Assembly: GCF_947501665.1 (NCBI RefSeq) | Contig: NZ_CANMWS010000021.1 | Location: 50,839 to 114,838, forward strand | Source: an uncultured Shewanella sp. | Lineage (GTDB): Bacteria; Pseudomonadota; Gammaproteobacteria; Enterobacterales; Shewanellaceae | Length of the DNA stretch: 64,000 nucleotides | Reading direction: 5' to 3' | Shown here: in pieces, positions 37,183 to 46,110 of the stretch | Position numbering within the stretch: the stretch's first letter is position 1 | How the letters are laid out: each line of letters begins with the position of its first letter | Notes under the pieces: model-generated | Databases searched by the model: none | The model's input: the letters and a program-made list of their open reading frames with translations, nothing else | What the model was told of the DNA's origin: nothing | Translations under genes and position numbers: made by a program

Positions 37183-39525
37183 ATGTCTATAACAGAACAC
37201 AATATTTTGACTGTTTTGATTGTTCAAATTAATCGAAAATATTTCATGAATTCAAGATCTTTAATGATATTGAGTTCACTATTACTTTTTGTTTTATTGA
37301 TTTTTATATCGAAACAATCTATTGCCGAGCCTATCGAAAAATTAACTCGTGGTACACAAGGTGATAATGGTTACCTTTACGCTATTACTAACGGCGAGCA
37401 ATATCAGGTTGCTAAGCTATTTGGTGCCAATGTGCCTTCTTTAATGATGGTTGAAGACCCTTCACCTATGAAATATGACGGGGCTCAGTTTCGCTCTCCT
37501 ACCGAATTTGAAGTTAACGATATTATTGAAACATTACAGCGCATGGGAGTGAATTTGGTAAGAATTTACCCTCCATCCATTGCTGGAGGCGGCTTTTCTG
37601 AGTACATGCATAATAATGATTATGCACATGTAATAGGTTTTGATAAAAATAAACAAGGCGCTGCAGCAATTACTTTTGATGCTGACAACCTTGCTGCACT
37701 TAAAAGAACATTACATTTATTGGATCAGTCTGGTATTCAAGTCGTTATACCAATGATTGATTATTGGTGTTATTGGGGAGGAATACAAAACTTTGTTGAT
37801 ATGGTTGATGCCGAATATGGTGATACAGATAATAAAAGTCCATGTTATATCAATGGAAAGCCTAATTTAGATACAAAAAAAGTCGCCCAATTTTTCACAC
37901 AAGATAAATATATTAATGCGTATAAAAGTTATGTATTAGCGCTTACTCAAGAACTCAAAGAATATCAAAATATTATTTGGGAAACGGGTAATGAGCTTGG
38001 TGCAGAAGTACGGTATAACCAAATCATACTAAACGGTATTGATTCAAAAACATTAATATTGAATGATGAAACGACCGCTTCTTTAGTCACATTGAAAGCA
38101 TCTACTTTATGGAAAAATTTAGATTCTTGGACTCAAAATATTGCCGCTTTTATTAAAGAAAATGATCCAAGCCATCTGTTAATGGATGGACGTTTTGGTG
38201 TTAGTGAGGCCAGTATTGATGATCCTAATATTGATATTTTATCGAATCATTATTATCAATTCTGGGGAATGGCGACATTATACGAATATGACTTAGCTAA
38301 AATTAATCATAAAAAGCCATATTTTGCTGGGGAGTTTCTTTGTTTTGCCGCCTGTACTTATGACTTTATGGATAGGTTTCAACAGCACAGTGATGAAGGT
38401 TCGACCGTTTTTGCCGCGTTTTGGAGTTTAAGGGGGCATGCGGATCAGGGACGAAATGCCGATACATTCTTTAAAGATACTGGGCGTACGGGGATCTACA
38501 CACATTTTGAAGAAAATGGTTTTTCAGGTTATCACTATCCTGGTGCTGATGTTCAAAACAGTCCAATTGAAACCGATACCCACAAAGAAATTATGCAACG
38601 TTTTTCTGAAGCTGCAGTGCAGTTTTCAGGTATGAAGCGTGATGATCCTTTAGCGGATGTTCAAATAGGTGAACTCGTGGAAACTGCCACAGGAACTCAG
38701 CTTATTTGGGCGGGTGTCGCTGGTGCAGAGGGGTATTGTGTGTATAAAGATGGGCAATTTATTCAGAATGTGAAGTTTATAGGTGTTGATGGACAACCAT
38801 TTTCAGGCTTAAGTGTGACAGACAGAGCGGGATACAGTATTACGGCTTATAAGCCCAATTCCGATGGGTGCGGGAATGCGCCGACGGCGCCTGAGGAAAA
38901 AGTGTCGCTTTTATGGAATAACCCGAGTATTACTCAGTTGACGGTAGATGGTCATGCTGGAATCGCTATTTTTTCACAAACTGCAATACTCATTCATGGA
39001 ACAACACCGTTAACAACTCAAGTTCAATACCGTTGTTTCACATTGGATAACCATGGCAATACACATCACGAGAGCTGTGAAGTACTTGGAAATGGCCAAC
39101 TTAGGCTTCAGGAGTTAAGCGATAAAGTCACAGTGGTTGTAGAGGCTTATAGTCATGAATATCAATTAACGCAGCAGATCCAAGCACATTTACCATTAAC
39201 AGAACCAGTAGAGCCTATATTCGCCAGTGAATTTCATTGCCCAGCGCATATATTTGAAGAGAACAGTTTGTTAGGCAATGATAACAAGCCTAAATTCGAT
39301 GGTGGAAGTACTTGGCCTTATTATTTAGCCAATAGTAATAATATTGCCAATACTGATGTTCCTTTTGGTACTGTGAAGGCAGAAATCGATAGTCGTAGTC
39401 CAAATTATCTAAAAGCACTTTGTCGTTATCCTGAAGGAACACGTCAAGCTGCTGGAAGAATTCAAGGCTGTTTGGCCGTTGGGGCGGGCTTTTCTGATCA
39501 CAATGCTTGTGAAATGAAGCCTTGA
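37183..39525 (+). CDS. Secreted glycoside hydrolase, GH5-like (clan GH-A)
   Basis: About 780 residues. A hydrophobic signal or anchor (SLMILSSLLLFVLLIFI, ending near SIAEP) is followed by a TIM-barrel domain. IIWETGNELGAEV supplies the candidate acid/base Glu after Asn, and KPYFAGEFLCF the candidate nucleophile Glu; both are typical of clan A glycosidases such as GH5 mannanases and cellulases. The last 250 residues look like beta-sandwich domains, then a Cys-rich tail (four or more Cys in the last 100 residues) that I do not recognise. Start is uncertain: ATG 37183 has GAGGG before it, while ATG 37246 gives a more standard signal peptide. Substrate unknown, likely a beta-linked polysaccharide. 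Confidence 0.7.
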   Translation: MSITEHNILTVLIVQINRKYFMNSRSLMILSSLLLFVLLIFISKQSIAEPIEKLTRGTQGDNGYLYAITNGEQYQVAKLFGANVPSLMMVEDPSPMKYDGAQFRSPTEFEVNDIIETLQRMGVNLVRIYPPSIAGGGFSEYMHNNDYAHVIGFDKNKQGAAAITFDADNLAALKRTLHLLDQSGIQVVIPMIDYWCYWGGIQNFVDMVDAEYGDTDNKSPCYINGKPNLDTKKVAQFFTQDKYINAYKSYVLALTQELKEYQNIIWETGNELGAEVRYNQIILNGIDSKTLILNDETTASLVTLKASTLWKNLDSWTQNIAAFIKENDPSHLLMDGRFGVSEASIDDPNIDILSNHYYQFWGMATLYEYDLAKINHKKPYFAGEFLCFAACTYDFMDRFQQHSDEGSTVFAAFWSLRGHADQGRNADTFFKDTGRTGIYTHFEENGFSGYHYPGADVQNSPIETDTHKEIMQRFSEAAVQFSGMKRDDPLADVQIGELVETATGTQLIWAGVAGAEGYCVYKDGQFIQNVKFIGVDGQPFSGLSVTDRAGYSITAYKPNSDGCGNAPTAPEEKVSLLWNNPSITQLTVDGHAGIAIFSQTAILIHGTTPLTTQVQYRCFTLDNHGNTHHESCEVLGNGQLRLQELSDKVTVVVEAYSHEYQLTQQIQAHLPLTEPVEPIFASEFHCPAHIFEENSLLGNDNKPKFDGGSTWPYYLANSNNIANTDVPFGTVKAEIDSRSPNYLKALCRYPEGTRQAAGRIQGCLAVGAGFSDHNACEMKP

Positions 39526-39600
39526 TTTAACGTCTGGGTTCTTTTCACCTTACTGACTTTGCAGATTGTAAGCGTGTGAGTAGAGACAAATGGTATGAGA

Positions 39601-39641
39601 AAATACGTCATGATAGGTTGCCCGTTATGACGTATTTTTTT
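39601..39641. terminator. Terminator between convergent GH5-like and AEC genes
   Basis: An 11-bp stem AAATACGTCAT / ATGACGTATTT (39601-39611 / 39627-39637) with a T-run on the plus strand and A-rich sequence before it. Confidence 0.8.
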
Positions 39642-39669
39642 AGCAATGTCACCCATTGGGCCGACTTGT

Positions 39670-40629
39670 TTAATGATGAAAAGCAGTTGGGTAAATGTTA
39701 TGCAATATGAGCAGCCAGCCGAGCAAGGTCAGCGTTGAGAATAAGGTTGTGGTTGAAATGACATTAGAGACAAATTCTGGTGATTGTTGGTACTGCTCTG
39801 AAATAATATACGCATTTTTTGCTGTTGGCACAGCAGCTGAAATGGTTGCTGCAATCACGAGAATGGGAGGAAGTTCGGCTAATCTAGCAAGGTAGAGGAT
39901 GAGTGCGGGCATGAAAATGAGTTTGCAGAGATTAATGAGTAAGATACTTAGCTCGTTATGATGAAAGGAACTCCATTTGAGGCTCATTCCAATGGCAAAG
40001 AGTGCGCAAGCCGTAATTGCTGATCCTAAGATAGTGAGATAATCTGTGATTAACGTTGGTAATGCTAACCCTGATGAGGCATAAATAATTCCCGCAATGG
40101 TTGAGAGTATGATGGGGTTTTTGACAACATGGAGGATTTTTTCAAAAAGTGACAGTTTATGTTCATCTTTAGTGTGCGCGGCTTGTTCAAGAAAAATCAT
40201 AGTGAGGATGATCATGATGACCATGATGACATTGGCAATCGCTGCAGGAAGCAGAGCTTTGTGGCCAAAAATACTGTGTAATAGCGGTAATGCGATAATA
40301 CCAGTATTTGCTAATACGCAACAAGCTGCGAGCATAGTGGAAGTGGCTAAATTTTTATGAATAATTAATAAGAAAGCTAAAATAATAAAGTAGATCCCAA
40401 TGACACCGCCTCCCAGTGCCAATATAAACGGTAAATTAAATAAATTTTTGATTTCTTCTTGCCCAATAACGAGAAACAATAAAGCAGGCATGAGGACAAA
40501 ATAAGTAAACTGAATGAGTAAAGCGGGTGTCTCTTTTGGCAGGATCTGTGTTCTTGAAAAAAGGTATCCTGTGACTATGATGGCAAAAACGGGTAACACT
40601 AGGTTTAATATATCCATATGAAGGCTCAT
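39670..40629 (-). CDS. AEC (auxin efflux carrier) family transporter
   Basis: 319 residues with about ten membrane helices in two halves. TGYLFSRTQILPKETPALL and PALLFLVIG near the N-terminus, and GMSLKW and AAAVPTAKNAYIISEQY in the C-terminal half, are family motifs. Bacterial members carry small organic acids such as malate or malonate; the substrate is not visible here. No clear ribosome site was found at ATG 40629 or at the in-frame ATG 40617. It is divergent from the esterase gene. Confidence 0.88.
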   Translation of the reverse strand: MSLHMDILNLVLPVFAIIVTGYLFSRTQILPKETPALLIQFTYFVLMPALLFLVIGQEEIKNLFNLPFILALGGGVIGIYFIILAFLLIIHKNLATSTMLAACCVLANTGIIALPLLHSIFGHKALLPAAIANVIMVIMIILTMIFLEQAAHTKDEHKLSLFEKILHVVKNPIILSTIAGIIYASSGLALPTLITDYLTILGSAITACALFAIGMSLKWSSFHHNELSILLINLCKLIFMPALILYLARLAELPPILVIAATISAAVPTAKNAYIISEQYQQSPEFVSNVISTTTLFSTLTLLGWLLILHNIYPTAFHH

Positions 40630-40798
40630 TCATTAGTAAAAGGCAAGCACTTGAGCAGCCTCTTTTTATTGATAGTTTGAATATAGAAGTGAAAATGCAA
40701 TTTAACCATGTAAGTTGGTTTTAAAATATTAATACTGTGTTTATACACAGTGATAATATTTGTTGTTATTCTGAGTGTTTTTTTGGCAGAGTGTTTAA

Positions 40799-41719
40799 AT
40801 GGAACAAGTTTTAGAATCCGGTATTGAGCAGTTAGTACGATGTTTTCAGCGTGAAAAAATTGAGCCGATGGGGTTGCCTAGTATTGTGCAGCGCCGTCAA
40901 GGATATATTGAGAGTACTAAGTTGGCTGGTGTTTCACCGTTGATATTGCATGTATTTGAAAGGGTTTCTAATGGTGTGCGAATTAAAGTGTTTAAACCTT
41001 CAGAAGAAACAAACCTGCCCGTTTTGATCTATTTTCATGGTGGCTGTTTTGTCAGTGGTAGTGTTGAAACCCATGATCAGCAATTAAGGCAAATTGCACA
41101 TTTATCAGGTGCAATTGTGATTGCTGTGAAATACCGCTTAGCGCCTGAATACACCTATCCGTGTGCGCATGATGATGCCTTTGAAGCATGTGAAGGTATT
41201 TATCGGGATTGCTATCAATGGGGAGGTAATAAAAATGCCATTATCTTAGCGGGAGACAGTGCGGGTGGGCATATCGCTTTAGTGACGACGCTAAGATTGC
41301 GAGATGACTCGAGTTGGTTACCGAAAAAGCAAATACTGATTTACCCCATGCTGGATGCAACGGCATCAACATCGAGTATGACACGATATGGTGAGGATTA
41401 TGTGATCACGAAAGCTATGTTAATGTCGGGTTTTAAGCATTATATGGGGCAAAATAATGTGAATGCGTTGCATTCGGAATTAAGTCCACTTTTTCGAGAT
41501 GATTGGAAAGGGTTACCAGAAACACATATTTTAACCGCTGAATATGATCCCCTTGTCGATGAAGGTGAAGCGCTATATCGACGTTTATGTTTAGCTGGCG
41601 TGCAGGCTTATTGTCGTCGTTATTTTGGTGTTATTCATGGTTTTATTCAATTATCGACGATTAGTGGCTCAGCCAAAGAGGCTTTAGGGCATATCGCAGG
41701 GTTGATTAGGGAGGCCTAA
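40799..41719 (+). CDS. Alpha/beta hydrolase, hormone-sensitive lipase type
   Basis: 306 residues. The HSL-family oxyanion motif is HGGCF (about residue 80), the nucleophile elbow GDSAGGH (about 158), the acid EYDPLVDEG (about 250) and the His HGFIQL (about 280). All catalytic residues are present. No signal peptide, so it is cytoplasmic and probably acts on short-chain esters. It is divergent from the AEC transporter; a functional link is possible but unproved. Confidence 0.88.
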   Translation: MEQVLESGIEQLVRCFQREKIEPMGLPSIVQRRQGYIESTKLAGVSPLILHVFERVSNGVRIKVFKPSEETNLPVLIYFHGGCFVSGSVETHDQQLRQIAHLSGAIVIAVKYRLAPEYTYPCAHDDAFEACEGIYRDCYQWGGNKNAIILAGDSAGGHIALVTTLRLRDDSSWLPKKQILIYPMLDATASTSSMTRYGEDYVITKAMLMSGFKHYMGQNNVNALHSELSPLFRDDWKGLPETHILTAEYDPLVDEGEALYRRLCLAGVQAYCRRYFGVIHGFIQLSTISGSAKEALGHIAGLIREA

Positions 41720-41843
41720 GTCACAACAAAAATAATAATTGCGAGCTATTATTATAGGCATGAGCGTGCCTTTTTTTGTGAAGTATGACTTTAAAAAGGC
41801 GCAGGTGTTATCAAGTCAGGTATAGAGCGAAACAGGGAAGATT

Positions 41844-42398
41844 ATGTTGTTATTGGATTATATAGGGTGGTTAGTCTCTTTAGGTATTATCGGTCTTTTT
41901 GCGTTTGTGAGTTTTCGTTATCGCCTTCCTCTCGCTCAGTTGGTGCTACAAGAGAACGAATTACAGGTCAAGGCAATATCTGACATGACTGAGTTGAGTA
42001 CTTTGTCTGACGGGCAATTTTTAGAGAATAGATTTCCTTATCAATTAGGGCTATGCGCTTTTAAATTAAATTTAGGCGAGATTATTATAGAGTCTAGCTG
42101 CAAAGGAAGGTTAAAGCTCTGGTTGATTGATGAATTTGATCAATCAGCCAAAGGCTCTGTAAAAGCCGATAAGCGATATTGGGTTGATGGATTTAAAATT
42201 GCGCAAACGACTTGGAAAGTGGATGGCAGTACGAAAGTGACGTTATCCATCAACAATACCATTTTATTTGCTGATACTAATGTGAACATATTAGCCTTTC
42301 TTTTAGGCCGAAGAGCACCTTCGGTGGTCATAAAAGGCGTATTTGGTGGTCCGCCTAAAGAGCCAGAAGAGGAGCATGTGGCTAATCCTGTGGTTTAG
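41844..42398 (+). CDS. Unrecognised 184-residue membrane-anchored protein
   Basis: I do not recognise this family. There is one N-terminal membrane helix (about residues 5-25), a soluble alpha/beta region, and a hydrophobic AFLLGRRAPSVVIKGVFGG segment near the end. It finishes with an acidic, Pro-rich tail (PPKEPEEEH). CAGGGAAG lies before the ATG. The VanX-like dipeptidase follows 36 bases downstream in the same direction, so they may be co-transcribed, which suggests an envelope role. Confidence 0.6.
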   Translation: MLLLDYIGWLVSLGIIGLFAFVSFRYRLPLAQLVLQENELQVKAISDMTELSTLSDGQFLENRFPYQLGLCAFKLNLGEIIIESSCKGRLKLWLIDEFDQSAKGSVKADKRYWVDGFKIAQTTWKVDGSTKVTLSINNTILFADTNVNILAFLLGRRAPSVVIKGVFGGPPKEPEEEHVANPVV

Positions 42399-42434
42399 TC
42401 AATATGGGTCTTTTGATGTATAGGGGAGGTGAAT

Positions 42435-43058
42435 ATGGATAAACGTCCGAATACGATTATCGATATTCAATCGGTAATCCCATCGATTGTGTTGGATATA
42501 CGTTACTGTTCAGTAGATAACTTTGTCGGGGTGCCTATCGATGGCTATTTAGCGCCGAAAGTTTTTTTATCGATACCAGCATGTCGAGCGATAGAGCAAG
42601 CACAAAGTATGCTTGCGCTGTTTGATTTGGGGATCAAAATTTATGATGCTTATCGTCCTCAAATGAGCGTTGATCATTTTATACGTTGGTCTCAATCTGA
42701 ATACAATAATGAAATGAAAGTGATTTATTATCCAGAACTTGATAAAAAAGAATTATTTAATAAAGGCTTTATTGCAAGGCAATCCTCCCACTCAAGAGCA
42801 AGTACTGTCGATATCACATTAATCGATTTATCTTCTCCTTCTTTTCATGAGTTGGATATGGGAACCGCGTGGGATTATTTTCACCCTGCTTCTTGGACAT
42901 ATTATAAAAAATTGACTCATGAACAGCGTGCTAATCGTATGCTGTTGCAGCAAGTGATGAGTCGTGTTGGCTTTAGAGGCTTGAAACAAGAGTGGTGGCA
43001 TTTTACGTTAGAAAAAGAGCCTTTTCCTGATACTTATTTTAATTTTCCAATTGAATAG
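42435..43058 (+). CDS. D-alanyl-D-alanine dipeptidase (VanX/DdpX type, M15D)
   Basis: About 207 residues. The zinc motif SSHSRASTVDIT (SxHxxxxxxD type, about residues 120-131) and the C-terminal EWWHF with the catalytic Glu and third His ligand are intact. LDIRYCSVDNF and YDAYRPQMSVDHF are further family motifs. No signal peptide, so it is cytoplasmic, and likely hydrolyses D-Ala-D-Ala for reuse rather than giving vancomycin resistance, since no vanHA-like genes are near. ATG 42435 is preferred over GTG 42429 because GGGGAGG sits at the right distance. Confidence 0.88.
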   Translation: MDKRPNTIIDIQSVIPSIVLDIRYCSVDNFVGVPIDGYLAPKVFLSIPACRAIEQAQSMLALFDLGIKIYDAYRPQMSVDHFIRWSQSEYNNEMKVIYYPELDKKELFNKGFIARQSSHSRASTVDITLIDLSSPSFHELDMGTAWDYFHPASWTYYKKLTHEQRANRMLLQQVMSRVGFRGLKQEWWHFTLEKEPFPDTYFNFPIE

Positions 43059-43169
43059 GTCATCACTTGTGTATGATGAGTCAATGATTAATCTTGTTTA
43101 ATACCACAGAAGTAAGATTTTTTACCTGATAAGGTAGCAGGCATTGAGACATATGATGTGGAGATAACA

Positions 43170-43859
43170 ATGAGTCGATCTGAATTACATCGAATGCATC
43201 GTATTGGCTGGCTTCGTGCAGCGGTACTTGGGGCTAATGATGGTATTGTTTCCACTGCGAGTTTATTGATTGGCGTGGCCGCTGCCCATTCAACTCGTTT
43301 TGATATTTTGCTTGCAGGTATGGCAGGGTTGGTGGCTGGTGCGATGTCGATGGCCGCAGGAGAGTATGTCTCTGTAAGCTCGCAATCTGATATTGAAGAA
43401 GCCGATTTAGCGCTAGAAAAGGCGTCATTAAATGATGATGTTGAATTTGAAGAAAAGGAACTCACGGAGATCTATTGTCATCGAGGCCTTGAGCCTGAAT
43501 TAGCACAACTTGTGGCAAAACAATTAATGGAACATGATGCATTAGCGGCACACGCGAGAGATGAGTTAGGCATAACGGATACTGGAAGAGCTCGCCCGCT
43601 GCAAGCTGCTATCTCATCGGCAAGTATGTTTACGCTTGGTGCATTGTTACCTTTATTGGTGGCATGGTGGGCACCGTTAAATAAGATGATAGTTGCGATC
43701 AGCTTTGCTTCACTGCTTTCTTTGGCTATTTTAGGAATGGTAGCGGCGCGTGTGGGCGGTGCATCAATGAGAAAGGGAGCAATGAGAGTACTCTTTTGGG
43801 GAGCCTTGGCGATGTTACTCTCAGCAGCTGTGGGGAAACTCTTTGGTGTAGTGGTATAG
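43170..43859 (+). CDS. VIT1/CCC1 family iron/manganese transporter
   Basis: About 229 residues. An N-terminal WLRAAVLGANDGIVSTASLLIG helix and GMAGLVAGAMSMAAGEYVS are signature motifs. A middle Glu-rich cytosolic segment (DLALEKASLNDDVEFEEKEL) fits the metal-binding loop, and three hydrophobic segments follow. It should move Fe2+ or Mn2+ out of the cytoplasm. ATG 43170 has GGAG upstream; an in-frame GTG precedes it. The stop codon TAG lies inside the left end of the structured element at 43855, so insertion of that element may have set the C-terminus. Confidence 0.9.
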   Translation: MSRSELHRMHRIGWLRAAVLGANDGIVSTASLLIGVAAAHSTRFDILLAGMAGLVAGAMSMAAGEYVSVSSQSDIEEADLALEKASLNDDVEFEEKELTEIYCHRGLEPELAQLVAKQLMEHDALAAHARDELGITDTGRARPLQAAISSASMFTLGALLPLLVAWWAPLNKMIVAISFASLLSLAILGMVAARVGGASMRKGAMRVLFWGALAMLLSAAVGKLFGVVV

Positions 43860-44120
43860 CTAAATCAATATAAAATGATAGTCTCAGAGCAATCAATTGA
43901 GCGGCAATTTGAGGTGCATTAGTGATGGAATGTAGGCTCCTTTCGAGATAATGCAACAAAGAAGTGCCGCTCAAATGAAGCTCCTAACAGGCTGGTTTAA
44001 AAGTGATTTATGCGTTGTTAATTTGTCTTACCGTAGAATGACTATGCTTTTAACAATTCGCCTAGCCTAAATCACTTTTTATTCCAGCTGAGTATGTCAT
44101 TTTATATTGATTTAGCTATA
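43855..44120. mobile_element. MITE-like palindromic element, 266 bp
   Basis: Exact 24-bp terminal inverted repeats (43855-43878 / 44097-44120, TATAGCTAAATC...). Further nested inverted repeats lie inside: TTGAGCGGCA / TGCCGCTCAA at 43897-43906 / 43965-43974, and a 12-bp pair at 43999-44010 / 44068-44079. It has no ORF of useful size. The ends begin with TATA, compatible with a TA target duplication as made by IS630/mariner-type transposases, but this is not proved. One end recurs near 56.7 kb, and part of the interior recurs near 12.35 kb. Confidence 0.75.
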
Positions 44121-44151
44121 TAGCTTTTACTTTTCATTCAAGGATGAAATT

Positions 44152-44649
44152 ATGACGATTCGTTATGCAAAAATAGTACTTATTTGGAGTGTTGCTTTAT
44201 TTTCAGGCCTTGTTGCTTGGAATAATATGGTTGATTATGAGTCAAATTATAGTTTTGTTTTTCATGTGCTGAAAATGGATACTACATTTCCTAATAATGT
44301 GGGTATGTGGCGAGCCATAGAGTCACCGATGGCGTACCATTTTGTTTATGGCGTTATTATTGCGGTTGAAAGTCTCATTGCTTTATTATCGGCCATTGCT
44401 GGAGTACAGTTAATCAGGCATCGTCATAGCCATAGAGAATTTAATGCAGCGAAGAGTGTGGCGGTAGTGGGGTTAGTGTTAGGTGTCGTACTTTGGTTTA
44501 CTGGTTTTTTAACCATTGGAGGTGAATGGTTTTTGATGTGGCAGTCTGCAGTCTGGAATGGACAACAAGCTGCCTATCGATTAGTGGTTGTGTTTTTAAT
44601 GATTTTAATTTTTCTTCTTTTACCCGATGATTTTGTGAGTAAGGAATGA
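44152..44649 (+). CDS. DUF2165 small integral membrane protein
   Basis: 165 residues with four membrane helices. The N-terminal KIVLIWSVALFSGLVAWNN, the loop VLKMDTTFP and GGEWFLMWQS are typical of DUF2165. No function is known for the family. The ATG lies about 30 bases after the MITE-like element, so that element may carry or disturb the promoter. A terminator hairpin follows the gene. Confidence 0.85.
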   Translation: MTIRYAKIVLIWSVALFSGLVAWNNMVDYESNYSFVFHVLKMDTTFPNNVGMWRAIESPMAYHFVYGVIIAVESLIALLSAIAGVQLIRHRHSHREFNAAKSVAVVGLVLGVVLWFTGFLTIGGEWFLMWQSAVWNGQQAAYRLVVVFLMILIFLLLPDDFVSKE

Positions 44650-44783
44650 GGTTGTACATTAACCAACTTGAAGGTGAGATAAGCAGCGCTGCTTAATATC
44701 GTTATTTTTGATTCTATTTTGGTATGCACAAATATGTCAATATGCTGATACATTTAAACATAAAGGATAACAAGCTTCACATT

Positions 44784-44818
44784 AAGCTATCAATTTAAAG
44801 TGAAATAGCTTATTTTTT
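44784..44818 (+). terminator. Terminator within a larger dyad
   Basis: AAGCTAT / ATAGCTT (44784-44790 / 44805-44811) followed by a T-run. An outer 10-bp repeat GGATAACAAG / CTTGTTATCC (44765-44774 / 44823-44832) encloses it, so the whole 68 bases can fold as one long stem-loop. Confidence 0.65.
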
Positions 44819-44842
44819 GATACTTGTTATCCCTCATTCAGA

Positions 44843-45997
44843 CTAAATAGAAAAGCCTAAACCCACAATAAATTGATAATCATCTTTTTTCGGAATTTCA
44901 CCTTCACTATTAGCTTGGGGTTGGCTGACTCTGTCCCAAACAAAGGAAAGATCTAAATCAAAATATTGGGTTAAGTTAATAGAAAACCCTGTTAACACAT
45001 GATGAGTGTATCCTCCCGCATCGCTACTGCCGTACTGAATACGATAAAGGGCATTAAAATCGATAATCTCAGTTAACTTTGTGTCATAATCTGTTTCAAC
45101 AACAATGGCTGGACTGCTGTTATATTTTTCTTCACCGGCTTCGACTTCATCAAAGCGCGTATATACATAAGCGGGACCTCCACTGACTTTCCACTCAGTC
45201 GTCGAGGTATCAATGATGTTATAACCAATACCCGAACCTAAGGTGATTTTATAATCATAGTTTAAAAAGGGATCTTTATAGATTTCGCCAAAAATGGGGC
45301 GTAAATAGAATTTTTGGGAGACAAACCAATCAAAATTACTGTTCAATCTGTGATTATTAATTGTTTCCTCGCCATCGGTACGTGAGTAATTTCCTAAATA
45401 TGTTGTGTTAAAGCGAGACTCAGTTGTTCGTCTTCGCGTATAGGCAATCGCACTATAATCAATTTGATCTGTATTGCCCGAATAAAAATCAGCGCCTAAA
45501 GTTATTTTACTGGACCAGTAATTACTTTCACTATCATGGCCTGTGATAATGGTCATGACATCATGACGGGGATACTGGCGGTTATTGATTGTTATTTGGT
45601 TATTTTTTAAGGTTAATTGTCCTACCTGTATGCTAAAGTCGGTCAAACCTACACTGACAATATGACTGGTATGAAGTTGAAGAATATCATCCCAATCTAT
45701 GGTTAATGTGCCAAACTCTTTGCTCTTAAATTCGACTTTTTCCTCATATAAATTATTGAGGGTTCCTTTGAGCATTTCTAGGCTGGAGAGTTGGATCCAA
45801 TCATACTTGTCATCAATGGGTAAAGTGAGCTCTGCTGGGGTGAGCTCATTTTTACTTTTGTCATTTGGTAGTGCTTTGGGCGCAGGAGTGGCGATGCTTT
45901 CAACGCTGATGACGCATAAGCCACAAAACAAGGTCATCAGGCTCAGTGTGTTTTTCTTCCATAACGATGTGTGGTGGATTAGCGCATTTTCCTTCAC
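44843..45997 (-). CDS. DUF481 outer-membrane protein (YdiY-like)
   Basis: 384 residues. A signal peptide (hydrophobic residues about 18-35, cleavage near IATPAP) is followed by an 80-residue soluble region with ILQLHTSHIVSVGL, then a beta-barrel region rich in alternating hydrophobic and aromatic residues that ends in IVGLGFSI. The C-terminal part fits DUF481, found in salt-induced outer-membrane proteins of unknown role. The N-terminal extension is longer than in the shortest family members. It is a single gene, convergent with DUF2165. Confidence 0.8.
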   Translation of the reverse strand: MKENALIHHTSLWKKNTLSLMTLFCGLCVISVESIATPAPKALPNDKSKNELTPAELTLPIDDKYDWIQLSSLEMLKGTLNNLYEEKVEFKSKEFGTLTIDWDDILQLHTSHIVSVGLTDFSIQVGQLTLKNNQITINNRQYPRHDVMTIITGHDSESNYWSSKITLGADFYSGNTDQIDYSAIAYTRRRTTESRFNTTYLGNYSRTDGEETINNHRLNSNFDWFVSQKFYLRPIFGEIYKDPFLNYDYKITLGSGIGYNIIDTSTTEWKVSGGPAYVYTRFDEVEAGEEKYNSSPAIVVETDYDTKLTEIIDFNALYRIQYGSSDAGGYTHHVLTGFSINLTQYFDLDLSFVWDRVSQPQANSEGEIPKKDDYQFIVGLGFSI

Positions 45998-46110
45998 CTT
46001 TTTCTCCCTAATTGGTTATCGTCTCGTTAGGGAGAATATATTACAAAAGTGTTATTTATAACACAATGCTGTTATAGGTAAATCAAAGAGTAAATTGTAT
46101 TTATCAAAGA

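Noticed and set aside
42435..43058. Vancomycin resistance gene cluster
   Set aside because: Only a VanX-like dipeptidase is present; no VanH, VanA-type ligase or VanRS is nearby.
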